A stretch of 43,500 bases of DNA, taken from the NCBI GenBank assembly GCA_938010435.1, contig CALLUS010000020.1, positions 1-43,500 on the forward strand. Reading direction: 5' to 3'. The notes under the pieces are model-generated. The model was not told where the DNA came from and ran no database searches. It saw only the letters and a program-made list of their open reading frames with translations. Positions 7,372 to 16,908 of this stretch are shown here, in pieces. The position numbers were made by a program, and so were the translations under genes. The stretch is from an uncultured Rhizobiaceae group bacterium. GTDB taxonomy: Bacteria; Pseudomonadota; Alphaproteobacteria; Rhizobiales; Rhizobiaceae. How positions within the stretch are numbered: the first letter of the stretch is position 1; each line of letters opens with the position of its first letter.

Positions 7372-8964
7372 ATGACCAACCAAACGGCCACTCAAAAGCG
7401 AATTAAGCCCGCTGCAATTTCTCAACGGGAAGCGTGTTTGAAACATGCAAAGGACCTGTTGGATTCGGCAAAGAGAGTTATGGGAGGCAATGGTGATTTT
7501 GCAAACATTGCCTACCATCTATCCATCTTGTCGCTGGAAGAAATCGGCAAAGCGGGCATGATTATCGCCCGTGCAGTTTCTGAAGGATCAAAGAACACAG
7601 ATTGGATAACGAAAAGACTTGATGATCATGCATTCAAATTGATGTGGGCTGTTTGGTCTCCTAGAATGCTGAACGGGAGAATTGATCCAAAGAAATTTGA
7701 AGATGCGAGGCAGTTCGCCAAAGAAACACATGCCCGTCGTCTTGATGCACTTTATGTGGATCACGATGTTGAAAGCGAACGACTTTTACGACCGGATGAA
7801 GTTGTAACGGCCGAACGAGCTGTCGCGTTGCTCGACCTTGCTACTGCTTGTCTCGAATATGAATCAGAAAGGGATGTCGTCAATATCCCTGAGGAAGATG
7901 ACTTGCTGGAGTGGTTTTTGAAAACATCCAGCGACATCGACGGCTCAGCACGTTTGTTCAGCAAGCCCTTCATAAATAAACTCGAGGAATTCGGAGACGA
8001 TGTTAGGGCATGGATTGATTGGGCCAAACGTAGGTTTGAAGAAATACAAGAAGAAGACAGTCGGCTGATAATTACCGAGATGTCGAAGAAAACTCCGGGA
8101 GATGGAACCGGGAGAGAGCGTTGGATCCTCAAAATTAGGCTTGTGAGCTTGTGGCATACTTTCCAACCTAAAGTGCTCAAAATTTGGAGCAAAGCACTGC
8201 CAAACGCAAAGCTTGAAGTACGAAAGGGCTCCAACAACAGGGAACTGACCCTGACCATCCGCTTGACAGACGATGTCCCTGCGGCTGAGGTTTTCGAAGC
8301 GGGCCTTATGCAAAGCAAGATGCTTATCACAGCGCTGAATATTGGGGGAGGTGGGTATATTTGGTATGATATATCGGATCAATCGCAATCGTATTTCGAG
8401 AAGATTGAAGATTTGGAAAACCCTAATCATCGATTGCAAATTCAGAAACCTGTCGGCGCATCGAGTCTTCGCCTAAAAGTGCTTGACGATGGGGAGTGGC
8501 GCACGAGCGAAGTATTTCACGCAACGTATCTGCAAAATTCAATGAACTGTATTTTCGCGTTTTTTGGAATGCCCGAGAATGATGCAGAGCCGATTTTTGG
8601 CCCCTACATGACTGGATGCGCGCTTCTGAGTATGACCAATCTTCACGTTTCATGTGATGATCAAGCACTGAATAGTTTCAAAACTTGTTTATCGAAGGCG
8701 TTGGCGCGTTTCAGTGGATGCGACGGTTCAGAAAAAAGCAAACGCTCAAAGCTACACGAAGCTTTGTCGCAAGCAATCGACCTGGAAGAACATAGAAATA
8801 GCCTTATCGACTGGAATTTGCATGAAGGGCAAAAAGACGAAAACAAAATCCGAACCGCCTTCAGTTTGAAGCGTCTGGTCGATTTGTACATGTCTATCAT
8901 CGCACGCAGGATTTGTGATGATCATTATCGCAGCTTTGGTGACGATAAAGACCAGTCGAAATAG
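7372..8964 (+). CDS. AbiV-like HEPN abortive-infection protein with long extra C-terminus
   Basis: A 530-aa protein whose N-terminus (about residues 18-130) fits the AbiV/HEPN family: a first helix REACLKHAKDLLDSA, then AYHLSILSLEEIGKAGMII (47-65), the xxLxxEEIGKA signature that defines AbiV. AbiV of lactococci causes abortive infection (known). The remaining roughly 380 residues are not recognised; they alternate charged helices with a beta-rich stretch (KLEVRKGSNNRELTLTIRL) and are much longer than AbiV itself. It lies 43 bases after the RES toxin on the same strand, so it may share that promoter. A phage-defence role is inferred from the HEPN part and the surroundings. Confidence 0.65.
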   Translation: MTNQTATQKRIKPAAISQREACLKHAKDLLDSAKRVMGGNGDFANIAYHLSILSLEEIGKAGMIIARAVSEGSKNTDWITKRLDDHAFKLMWAVWSPRMLNGRIDPKKFEDARQFAKETHARRLDALYVDHDVESERLLRPDEVVTAERAVALLDLATACLEYESERDVVNIPEEDDLLEWFLKTSSDIDGSARLFSKPFINKLEEFGDDVRAWIDWAKRRFEEIQEEDSRLIITEMSKKTPGDGTGRERWILKIRLVSLWHTFQPKVLKIWSKALPNAKLEVRKGSNNRELTLTIRLTDDVPAAEVFEAGLMQSKMLITALNIGGGGYIWYDISDQSQSYFEKIEDLENPNHRLQIQKPVGASSLRLKVLDDGEWRTSEVFHATYLQNSMNCIFAFFGMPENDAEPIFGPYMTGCALLSMTNLHVSCDDQALNSFKTCLSKALARFSGCDGSEKSKRSKLHEALSQAIDLEEHRNSLIDWNLHEGQKDENKIRTAFSLKRLVDLYMSIIARRICDDHYRSFGDDKDQSK

Positions 8965-9068
8965 GACCAGTGAATCTAAAGCTGCACGAGCCCCACCATT
9001 TGCATTACACTGTGAAACTCAAACGCAGTTGAACTTGTTTTGTTTCCGCACTTTCCTGGGAGATTACT

Positions 9069-9983
9069 ATGGGTTGGCCTAATGTACCCGGTGATGTATC
9101 GGACTGGATTCGCGCCATAATGCGCGCCTCCAACGATGATGTGACAGAGCGTCTTGTCAATCAGCCAAATGTCCGCGAGCCTTCATTAGACGATGCTCTC
9201 ATCAACAAGATGTCACAATTTGCAGCCCCTAAGGCACTTCCGTCTGGGGCAGTGGTTATGCTCGAAGTTCACAATATTGGCGGATTGAGACAGTTCGATA
9301 AATGGGAACTCGCGGACATCGCATTTGTTGTCCATATTTCCATAAAAGGGAAACCACTTGATCAGAAAATCGGGTTGCTCCAATCAAAGCGGCTCTATCC
9401 CGAGAATTATGACGTAGATGTAGATGACCCGATTTCTTTCCAGCAGGGACTGAATGGGCTCATCGAGCCCCATAGCGGAAATACGCTTTCAAAACTTCAG
9501 AGAAAATTCGAGTTTCTTGATACATCCCAATATGGAGCGATAAGCTGCCCCGACGACCAGCTGGATAGGATCGAAAAATTTCATAAGAAATTTGGTGAAG
9601 CCATCTACTACCTATTGTACAACCCTAGCGAAGTTCCGTTTGAGGTTTCTCTTCCAGCAACAACATATCAAGTCGTGAACTTTCCACCGGAAGGCGCACG
9701 CATAGTGAGAACAGAATCCATTTCTCAAGCAATTGCCGAAATAGGGAAAAGTTCAAAAGGACCATCCATCGGTGGAATAAAAAAGATTGCCGGGGACGAT
9801 TATTGGAGGCTTGAAAATTGGGTGGCAGATTTGCTCCTACAGTGCAAAGTCGGCCGCCAATATGATGCCGACGACAAAGAGCTGATTGAGAGACTAATCT
9901 ACCGACGCTCTGGACCGATTGGAGCAGCCATCAAAATCAATATTGATTTGCCTGAGGCAGAGGTTTCGCGACAGCGACGATAA
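9069..9983 (+). CDS. hypothetical protein, possible PD-(D/E)xK-like fold
   Basis: A 304-aa protein that I do not recognise. Residues about 65-112 look like a nuclease-type core: a strand with Glu (VVMLEVHNI), then ELADIAFVVHISI containing an Asp, then KIGLLQSKRL, a QxK in the place where PD-(D/E)xK enzymes have (D/E)xK. This is a pattern match by eye only. The rest is soluble, with a conserved-looking PPEGARIVRTESISQAIAE stretch and no membrane segments. It follows the AbiV-like gene by 104 bases on the same strand, and CTGGGAG lies upstream of the ATG as ribosome site. Context suggests a defence or conflict role; the reaction is unknown. Confidence 0.5.
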   Translation: MGWPNVPGDVSDWIRAIMRASNDDVTERLVNQPNVREPSLDDALINKMSQFAAPKALPSGAVVMLEVHNIGGLRQFDKWELADIAFVVHISIKGKPLDQKIGLLQSKRLYPENYDVDVDDPISFQQGLNGLIEPHSGNTLSKLQRKFEFLDTSQYGAISCPDDQLDRIEKFHKKFGEAIYYLLYNPSEVPFEVSLPATTYQVVNFPPEGARIVRTESISQAIAEIGKSSKGPSIGGIKKIAGDDYWRLENWVADLLLQCKVGRQYDADDKELIERLIYRRSGPIGAAIKINIDLPEAEVSRQRR

Positions 9984-9990
9984 ATCTTTG

Positions 9991-10004
9991 ACAGCTGCAG
10001 CTGT
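9991..10004. repeat. 14-bp palindrome between convergent genes
   Basis: ACAGCTGCAGCTGT is a perfect palindrome in the 56-base gap between the unknown 304-aa gene and the DUF2493 gene. It shares the ACAGCTG half of parS but is not a parS. The role is unknown. Confidence 0.4.
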
Positions 10005-10039
10005 TGGAGCGGTGCTTCACTATGATAACAATGATTCCA

Positions 10040-10951
10040 TCACCCCCCAATTCGTTTGATGCGAATACCAAGTTTGCGAGCCTTGTCGACTAGGTTTTCA
10101 GTGATGCCTGTACCAGGTGTTGCAATGAGACCTTGAGGAACAGTCTCGAGCAATTTGTCGTTTCGTTTAAAGGGTGCTGCTTTACCATGGGTTTTCCAAT
10201 CTGGTTTGAAGACCACTTGCGTAACATTTCGTGTGTCTGCCCATTTGGCCGCAATGAGTTCAGCACCTTTCGGTGTTCCACCATGGAGTAAGATCATCTC
10301 CGGATATTTATCTTTTGTGGCATCGAGTATGGACCAGATTGCTCCATGATCTTGATAATCTCCGCCCGAGAATGCGATCCGTGTTCCATCTGGACAAAGA
10401 GTTTCGGTTTCTTTGCGGCGTTTCGCCATCAGATAAGATCTGCTGTCCACGACCGATGCTGTGAGTCCTCGATTTGAAACCTTGGACCCTGTTCTTGGAA
10501 GCCAGACCGATCCTGTTTGCGCGCTGAAGTGTTGACCAGCCGTATCCCGCATCTGTTCGTATGCGCAGGTATGTTCCCAGAGCTTTGCAGCGATGGATTG
10601 AAGGCGTTCCAGTTCTCCTGATTTTACTTCAGAGCCGTCTTGCGCATCAATCATATCGCGAAGTTCCAGCTCGTTATCATCAAACCGTTTTTTCAGGTGA
10701 GTTTGCCTTCGATGGAAAATATTGGTGAGAGACCAGAGCATTTCTTCCAGATCGTCTTCGAGCTGGCTTTCCGATAGGAGGCTTAAAGTGGTGTCAAAGA
10801 GTGTGCCCATTGCAAGTTCGATTTCATCATCTTGGGGAAGTGTTCGATGGTCGGTTTCGCCGGGTGCGGGTTTGGCTCCATGAAGTGCAAGGTGATCTAC
10901 GATTTGTGCTGTCTGGCTTGTCTCTGGATGATGAGATTGTGAATGCAGCAT
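10040..10951 (-). CDS. DUF2493 / SLOG-domain plasmid protein
   Basis: A 303-aa protein with a C-terminal DUF2493 domain (SLOG superfamily, related to DprA and YfjR-like nucleotide-binding folds). The domain covers about residues 190-303: DGTRIAFSGGDYQDHGAIW, then MILLHGGTPKGAELIAAKWA and LIATPGTGITENLVDKARKLG, the GGxxxGxE and GTGxT loops expected to hold a nucleotide ligand. The N-terminal half is helical and charged. I start at ATG 10951, because AAAGGAAC precedes it and the longer frame to 11167 runs through the leader repeat and has no family likeness. It belongs to the block downstream of the Toprim and helicase genes. Its biochemical role is not established. Confidence 0.8.
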   Translation of the reverse strand: MLHSQSHHPETSQTAQIVDHLALHGAKPAPGETDHRTLPQDDEIELAMGTLFDTTLSLLSESQLEDDLEEMLWSLTNIFHRRQTHLKKRFDDNELELRDMIDAQDGSEVKSGELERLQSIAAKLWEHTCAYEQMRDTAGQHFSAQTGSVWLPRTGSKVSNRGLTASVVDSRSYLMAKRRKETETLCPDGTRIAFSGGDYQDHGAIWSILDATKDKYPEMILLHGGTPKGAELIAAKWADTRNVTQVVFKPDWKTHGKAAPFKRNDKLLETVPQGLIATPGTGITENLVDKARKLGIRIKRIGG

Positions 10952-11066
10952 TTGAAGTTCCTTTCTCTGACCTGTTCCGCTTTGGATGGGGCGATAAAGA
11001 ACCTGTGGCGACCGGTCTGCATCCGCAGGATCGCAGCGAAGCGAAGAATGGCGGAGCCGATGAAAA

Positions 11067-11103
11067 TTGTTTCGCGAGGAATGGCCGCTTGCGGGCAGGG
11101 GAA
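11067..11103 (-). repeat. dispersed leader repeat A, copy 2
   Basis: The second copy of the 37-base element (36 of 37 identical to 5963-5999), in the 300-base leader of the DUF2493 gene. Both copies read in the same orientation relative to their gene, about 115 bases before the start codon. The rest of the 10952-11251 gap shows no coding frame. Confidence 0.75.
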
Positions 11104-11251
11104 TTTTCTGAGGGCTTGCCATTGCTGGCCGGGCGAGGTGGCCTCTGCCACCGACCCATTGGTTCATCGTCCCCTCAACTCCAAACGGACTTGGTCAGAA
11201 ATTCGAGAACTGTTGCTGCAGCCACATTTATCCGGAGACGAGAAAGTCAGT

Positions 11252-12289
11252 TCAACCGGTCAATTGCGTTTTCATGGACTCTTCCAGATGGATACGAAGT
11301 CGTTCAACGCCGTAGTCAACAAGATCCTTGTTGAAGTCGTCTTGTTTTGGCACCAATTCACCGCACCACAGGCCGGATTTCTCAGCCCGCTCGCGCAGTC
11401 GGCCTGATGCTTCTTCCCCCGCCTTGTCATTGTCACGGGCAATCCAAAGACGTTTGATGGTAGTGGGCGGAATAAACATGCCCAGATGATTGGCTGTGAG
11501 ACAGGAAGCAAGATCAGAGTCCGGCAGTGCCGTTCCGACAGACAAAACATTCTCGAGACCCTCGCCTGCGATCATATCCTCTGGATAGGCACCGATACCG
11601 AAGCGAATAGCATTACCATGGAGTTGCCCAAGAATGCGTTTGGGGCTTTCCATATCTGCAACACGCTTGGTTTGTGGATTTAAGAATGTGCGGGCAACGC
11701 CCGTTGTGATGCCGTCATTGTCTGTGATTTTCCCAAGCAGGGCAGGGCGTTTTTCAAGTTCTGCATTGTCGTCTTCGCCCACGCGAACAAAGACTGTTGG
11801 ATGATATCGTAATGCAGGACCAAATCGCTTGATGTCTCGATTGAGGAGATATGCTGAGGCAAGTGTTCGAAATGTTGGCTTGCCATACTCAAACAACTTT
11901 CGAGCCTGTGCGATGCGTTTATTGGAAGTTATTGCTGGAGATTGATCTTCAGTGCGTTTGGCTGGTGACGGGTTTTCACCCAAAAAGGAGCGCGCTTCTT
12001 TGATGGCTTCAGACTTTGTTGATCGGAGATTTTCACGAAGTAGATCGATGAGATCACCATATTCTCCACTTTCATAATCAGTCCAATTGCCGGCCTTACG
12101 TCCTGCATTGTCGTGGAGACGAACGGCAAGGCTTTTACCTGCTGCACCGCTCGTATCCCCGATCACCCAATAATTTCCTTGTTTGCGTCCATCTGGGAAA
12201 TAATGCGCGCAAAATGCTTCCGCGCGATTGGCCAAATCGCGCGATAGTTCTCCGAGATCAGATTTACTTTTTGTCATTAGCGTGTTCAT
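11252..12289 (-). CDS. Toprim-domain primase-like protein
   Basis: A 345-aa protein with an N-terminal segment typical of plasmid Toprim proteins (CAHYFPDGRKQGNYWVIGD, then GRKAGNWTDYESGEYGDLIDLL, about residues 27-85) and a C-terminal Toprim domain (about 230-330). The Toprim Glu lies in MIAGEGLENVLS and the acidic pair in WIARDNDKAGEEA, both needed for metal-dependent nucleotidyl transfer in this fold. It resembles the Toprim half of plasmid and phage primases. The ATG overlaps the helicase stop by four bases (ATGA), so it is translated together with the SNO gene and probably works on the same DNA. Confidence 0.82.
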   Translation of the reverse strand: MNTLMTKSKSDLGELSRDLANRAEAFCAHYFPDGRKQGNYWVIGDTSGAAGKSLAVRLHDNAGRKAGNWTDYESGEYGDLIDLLRENLRSTKSEAIKEARSFLGENPSPAKRTEDQSPAITSNKRIAQARKLFEYGKPTFRTLASAYLLNRDIKRFGPALRYHPTVFVRVGEDDNAELEKRPALLGKITDNDGITTGVARTFLNPQTKRVADMESPKRILGQLHGNAIRFGIGAYPEDMIAGEGLENVLSVGTALPDSDLASCLTANHLGMFIPPTTIKRLWIARDNDKAGEEASGRLRERAEKSGLWCGELVPKQDDFNKDLVDYGVERLRIHLEESMKTQLTG

Positions 12290-15200
12290 GCCGCCTGACC
12301 TGAGATTTGGTTGCCAACGGGGTGCTTTTGAAGAATGCGTGCAAGCGCATCATGATCGTTTAGAGGAACGAACAGACGCGTTTTCCATTGTATCATCTCT
12401 GTAAAGCAGCCCATTGCTTTGAACTCCGTGAGGACAGATGGATTTTCATAGACCAGTTCAAGGCGAGGTTGCCCCATGACCAGAGACCGGCGCAACACAC
12501 TTCCACTTATGAGACTTAAGCTGCTTCGTTGGTCCATGACGGCTTTGACCACGTCGTTTGGATCCATCTTGAATTCGCAGTCCAAGCCAAGCTTTGTGTA
12601 AACATTGATGAGCTGGTCTTGAGTGACCAGCCTTCCGATTGCTCTTTCTGTGCTGCCGTCATTGGCAATTGTTTTTGATTTGGAACCGTCCTCTGCCTCC
12701 AGACGATAGATGCGCATATTGTCTGCAGGGAGCTTGTCCCAAATTGGCAGTAATAGCCCACAAATGAGAGTGATCTTGGAAGTCGAGAATTCAGGTACAC
12801 CGTTCACCTCCGCCTGCCAGAGTGTTTCGAACATCTTATCATCGATCTCTTCCCAGTTTGACTTCACGAACTCGCCCATTTCGAACAGTTCACTGGCCAT
12901 CGGTCTTATAAGTTCGATGCGCAGAATTGGTGTTCCATCATCATTCATGAAGGCGGGCGCATTGGTCATGAGTGCTGCACGTTTGGAAGACTTGTTCCAA
13001 TAAAGGGCAACATCTTTCCCATCGCGGCAGAAGTTTTTGGCTTTGTCCAAACTCAAAGGGTGGTTGCGATCGGTGCGTTCTACGGTCAGGGCAGTTGCAC
13101 TCGCACCAGTGCTTGGGTGTTCAAAGATGACTTTTCGTTCGATGATTTGGAATTTCTCGGCACGTAATGTTTCCAGCCCCACATCCAATGTACCGGCTTT
13201 GCGCGCATCATCGATAATGGCTTCCAAGAATGTTCCAAAGGCTTCGAAGATTGCATCCTGCATCGATATGGTGAGTGCAAGACAGCGATTGAGGAACTGC
13301 TGAATAGGAGGCAGGTTTTCTTTCATGCATCCATCTGCATCATCGAGCGTTAGCCCGGTCATGTCTTGGAATTTCGCGTATGAGCAGGCGTCGATCTGTC
13401 CGGCGCGTAGTTTGTAGAAGAACTGACGAAGGGCTTTTCGGGCGTATGCAGATTCCAAATTGTCTTCAGCCCGAAACATGTTTTGTCCGCCTGTCTCACG
13501 TTGACCTTTTGTGATGGCGCCAAGAGTATCGAGACGCCGGGCGATTGTAGATAGGAAACGCTTTTCACCTTTGACGTTTGTGGCGCAGGGACGAAAGAGA
13601 GGCGGTTGTGCCTGATTGGTCCTGTTCGTACGGCCGAGCCCTTGAATGGCGTTATCAGCTTTCCAGCCCGGCTCGAGCAGGTAATGCACCCGGAGCCTTT
13701 GGTTTTTGACGCCGAGGTCTGCGTGGTATGATCGACCTGTGCCACCAGCATCCGAGAACACAAGGATGCGTTTATTGTCATCCATGAAGCTTTGGGTTTC
13801 GCCAAGATTGGATGAGGCGGGTCTGTTTTCGACTTTCAGGCGATTATCACTCGTCCTGATAATGCGCCGTTTACGACCTGTGACCTCTGCAACCGTGTTG
13901 GTTGAAAAGTGCCAAAGGATTTGATCAAGCGCTCCTTGCACTGGCGCGAGGGAACCAAGTCGTTCCAGAAGTTCATCGCGGCGACGTTCGGCTTCCCGGC
14001 AGATGATTGGATTTCCGAATTCATCACGGGCTGGTCGTGATCGAAGGTCTCCGTTTTCATCAGTGAAGGGCTCGAACAACTGGGTTGGGAACGAATGCAT
14101 CAGGTAGTCCATGACGTATTCACGCGGTGTAATATCGACATGCAGATCATGCCATTCTGATGCTGGAATATCAGCTAGACGGCGCTCCATGAGGGCTTCA
14201 CTGGTAGAGACAACTTGAATGACGGCAGAATGTCCTGCTGCCAGATCTGCTTCGATAGCCTTGATGATGGTTGGGCATTTCATGGCTGTGATGAGGTGAT
14301 TGAAGAAGCGTTGTTTGTTGCTTTCGAAGGCTGATCGAGCTGCGGACTTTGCTTGCGGGTTCAGAGTGCCTGTTTCCGATGAAATGCCAGAGGCTTCCAT
14401 GGCCGCTTCGAGATTGTTGTGAATGACCTGAAAGGCATCGGCGTAGCTGTCATAAATCTCAACCTGTGCTGGATTCAGCTCGTGTACGAGCATCTCATAT
14501 TCAACTCCGGCGTAAGACAGCGATCGTGCAAGATAGAGTCCCAGTGCTTTTAGATCTCGCGAGATCATCTCCATGGCGGCGATACCGCCGGCTTCCATGG
14601 ATGAGACAAATTCGGCTCGTGTTGCGAAGGGGAAGTCGCCGGTTGACCACAAACCAAGTCGAGAAGCATAGGCGAGATTGCCAACGACCGTGGCACCAGT
14701 TGCAGACACATAGACCACACGAGCATCTGGAACTTTATTCTGAAGGGCCAGGCCAGCAATACCTTGCTGGGATGCTTTCTTATCACCTCGGTCTGATTTC
14801 TCTCCAGCGGCGTTTGCCATGGCGTGCCCTTCATCGAAGGCAATCACGCCGTCGAAGTCTTCGCCCAACCAATCGACAACCTGCGAGAGCCGAGAAGCTT
14901 TGACAGCACCGTCGTGCTGACGTTCAGCTGAACGCAGAGTTGCATAGGTGACGAAGAGAATGCCTTCCTTGAGTTTGATCTCGGAGCCTTGCCTGAATTT
15001 TGCCAGTGGCACGATATCGCTTTCGCGGCCTCCTATGGCCATCCAGTCACGTACAGCATCTTCGAGTAGCTTGTCGGATTTGGAAATCCAGAGGGAGCGT
15101 TTACGGCCATTCATCCAATTGTCGAGAATGATACCTGCGACCTGGCGGCCTTTGCCGCAGCCTGTGCCATCGCCAAGGAACCAACCTTTACGCAATTGGA

Positions 15201-16701
15201 ACGTGTCTTCATCGTCTTCACGTGCAGCTACGAGTTGGCCGTCAATCCCGCCATGTTTGAATAGGCCCTTAAGATGCGTGGCGTGGGCATCACCTGCGTA
15301 GATTACGCTTTCCAATTGAGGTCCTGAAAGAATACCTTCATCAATGATTGATTCCAGTAACACTGGCCGATGTTTGGGCATGGGCGGTGCGACGGACGCC
15401 ATGGCGGCTGATTGAACAAGGGCCGTTGGATGCGGTGTTGCGTCTTCAATTGTGAAGGCCTGAAGTTGATAATCTTCATAAACCGCATCGGTCATGGAGC
15501 CTGAGGGATCACTCCAAACCTTGGGCAAATAGTCAAGTTTGATTGTTTTAGCGTTGTCAAAAGGGTGCTTGGCGCGTTCGGTCGCGAGTGCCTGTGTTTC
15601 TTTTCGGGCAGCGTCTCTAATGGAAAGAACACTGGCCTTTGGAGAATTGGCTAAAACGTGTTCGGAGCATCGCTCAGGGCAATGGAGCTTAATAGCGTTC
15701 AGTAAAGCTTCGGCTGTTTCGCTGATCGGCAAGAAGAAATCCGGATTGATTGTCGAGCCTGGATCTCCCGACTTGTGCTTATCGAGGACTGTGAGGCGCG
15801 TATCAATAGTCGTGCCATGTTTGGCGAAGACCTTTCCGGCGACAGGACAAGAGAACACGATGCTGGATGTCTCGGCGATGCGTTTGAACGTCGACTGGAA
15901 AGCCTTCGAGGATGGATTGAAGCCTGCACCACTGATGAGGACCAAACGCCCACCGGGTGCCAATCGGGATAGGGCCGATAGAACGTGCTGACTGGTTGCT
16001 TGCTTGAAACGACCATCGACATTGAGGGCGACTGAGAACGGTGGGTTCATCAAGATGATGGACGGTTGGATTGAACGATCAAGTCGGTCATCGATGCTGG
16101 CAGCATCATGATTGCTGAGGGAGGCGTTTGGAAACAGATTGGCCAGAATGCCGTGTCGCGTTTCTGCCAATTCATTGAGTGCAAGTTTTGCTCCGGCGAT
16201 TTGGCCGAAGATGGCCAACATTCCTGTTCCGGCCGATGGTTCCAATATAACATCGGTGGATAGAATATTGGCTGCTTCAGCAGCTATGACCGACAAGGGA
16301 AGGGGTGTTGAGAACTGTTGTAGTTTTTGGCTGTCTTCGGAACGCCTCGTATGGGTGGGTGCCAGGACAGCAAGTTTCTGGATCATTGCCAGGAAGTGGC
16401 TTGGAGATCCTGCCTGACGTTTCATGGCAGCGCCGTATTTTGTCAGCATCAAGATTTGTGCGATTTCAACAGCCTCGTAAGCGTCTTTCCAGACCCATGC
16501 ACCGTCGGTGTCAGATGCTCCGAAAGCATTTTCCATAGACGACCTGAGCATTTGCGCATCGATTGGCCTGCCAGCCTCAAGCAATGGCATCAGCAACTCA
16601 GCTGCTGAAATCAAACATTCTGCATCCGATGGATGTGCGAATGAGGATTTGTTGTCGAGGACTGGGAGGGGTGGAAGGTTGGCATGGGGATGAGCATTCA
16701 T
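12286..16701 (-). CDS. strawberry-notch family helicase fused to N6-type DNA methylase domain
   Basis: A 1471-aa protein. The N-terminal third is a class I methyltransferase: motif I EPSAGTG at 154-160 and the amino-methylase motif NPPFS at 219-223. The centre is a strawberry-notch (SNO) superfamily 2 helicase: P-loop GDGTGCGKGRQ at 510-520, Walker B DEGH at 623-626, followed by SATG and the C-terminal helicase block with GRTNRTNQ. Such proteins are large, plasmid- or phage-borne in Alphaproteobacteria and are thought to act on DNA; none of this set has a firm role. I start at ATG 16701 (GGAGAACC precedes it) rather than TTG 16728. It leads the helicase-Toprim pair and has a hairpin leader shared with the ParB-like gene. 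Confidence 0.9.
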   Translation of the reverse strand: MNAHPHANLPPLPVLDNKSSFAHPSDAECLISAAELLMPLLEAGRPIDAQMLRSSMENAFGASDTDGAWVWKDAYEAVEIAQILMLTKYGAAMKRQAGSPSHFLAMIQKLAVLAPTHTRRSEDSQKLQQFSTPLPLSVIAAEAANILSTDVILEPSAGTGMLAIFGQIAGAKLALNELAETRHGILANLFPNASLSNHDAASIDDRLDRSIQPSIILMNPPFSVALNVDGRFKQATSQHVLSALSRLAPGGRLVLISGAGFNPSSKAFQSTFKRIAETSSIVFSCPVAGKVFAKHGTTIDTRLTVLDKHKSGDPGSTINPDFFLPISETAEALLNAIKLHCPERCSEHVLANSPKASVLSIRDAARKETQALATERAKHPFDNAKTIKLDYLPKVWSDPSGSMTDAVYEDYQLQAFTIEDATPHPTALVQSAAMASVAPPMPKHRPVLLESIIDEGILSGPQLESVIYAGDAHATHLKGLFKHGGIDGQLVAAREDDEDTFQLRKGWFLGDGTGCGKGRQVAGIILDNWMNGRKRSLWISKSDKLLEDAVRDWMAIGGRESDIVPLAKFRQGSEIKLKEGILFVTYATLRSAERQHDGAVKASRLSQVVDWLGEDFDGVIAFDEGHAMANAAGEKSDRGDKKASQQGIAGLALQNKVPDARVVYVSATGATVVGNLAYASRLGLWSTGDFPFATRAEFVSSMEAGGIAAMEMISRDLKALGLYLARSLSYAGVEYEMLVHELNPAQVEIYDSYADAFQVIHNNLEAAMEASGISSETGTLNPQAKSAARSAFESNKQRFFNHLITAMKCPTIIKAIEADLAAGHSAVIQVVSTSEALMERRLADIPASEWHDLHVDITPREYVMDYLMHSFPTQLFEPFTDENGDLRSRPARDEFGNPIICREAERRRDELLERLGSLAPVQGALDQILWHFSTNTVAEVTGRKRRIIRTSDNRLKVENRPASSNLGETQSFMDDNKRILVFSDAGGTGRSYHADLGVKNQRLRVHYLLEPGWKADNAIQGLGRTNRTNQAQPPLFRPCATNVKGEKRFLSTIARRLDTLGAITKGQRETGGQNMFRAEDNLESAYARKALRQFFYKLRAGQIDACSYAKFQDMTGLTLDDADGCMKENLPPIQQFLNRCLALTISMQDAIFEAFGTFLEAIIDDARKAGTLDVGLETLRAEKFQIIERKVIFEHPSTGASATALTVERTDRNHPLSLDKAKNFCRDGKDVALYWNKSSKRAALMTNAPAFMNDDGTPILRIELIRPMASELFEMGEFVKSNWEEIDDKMFETLWQAEVNGVPEFSTSKITLICGLLLPIWDKLPADNMRIYRLEAEDGSKSKTIANDGSTERAIGRLVTQDQLINVYTKLGLDCEFKMDPNDVVKAVMDQRSSLSLISGSVLRRSLVMGQPRLELVYENPSVLTEFKAMGCFTEMIQWKTRLFVPLNDHDALARILQKHPVGNQISGQAA

Positions 16702-16736
16702 GGGGTTCTCCAGGGATTGATGTTTCAACCCACCCG

Positions 16737-16778
16737 GAAAGCTCTCTCTCTCTAATCCTGGGAGGGTTCATCCCTCCC
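16737..16778 (-). promoter_or_regulatory. hairpin leader of the SNO helicase gene
   Basis: On the transcribed strand a hairpin GGGAGGG-loop-CCCTCCC (16778-16760) is followed by GAGAGAGAGCTTTC (16750-16737), 36 bases before the ATG. A GA-rich tract precedes the hairpin. The same layout, with the same 14-base motif at nearly the same distance from the ATG, precedes the ParB-like gene. Confidence 0.6.
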
Positions 16779-16908
16779 TTTCGCTCTCTTACTCTTATTG
16801 GATTCTTCCGTGTTTCGAAGTAGTGTTTCGACAAGCCTTTTTTGGTTGATGGCCGTTGCCTCCATAAGACAAGCCAAACACAGAGTATGTAATTTAAGGA
16901 CGTATGAA

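Noticed and set aside
9991-10004. ACAGCTGCAGCTGT as a third parS
   Set aside because: It lacks the GTTA/TAAC ends and has different centre spacing.
10952-11167. N-terminal extension of the DUF2493 frame
   Set aside because: It translates the dispersed leader repeat; the ATG at 10951 has a proper ribosome site and the family length.
16702-16728. TTG start nine codons upstream of the SNO helicase
   Set aside because: ATG 16701 has GGAGAACC at the right distance; the TTG has none.
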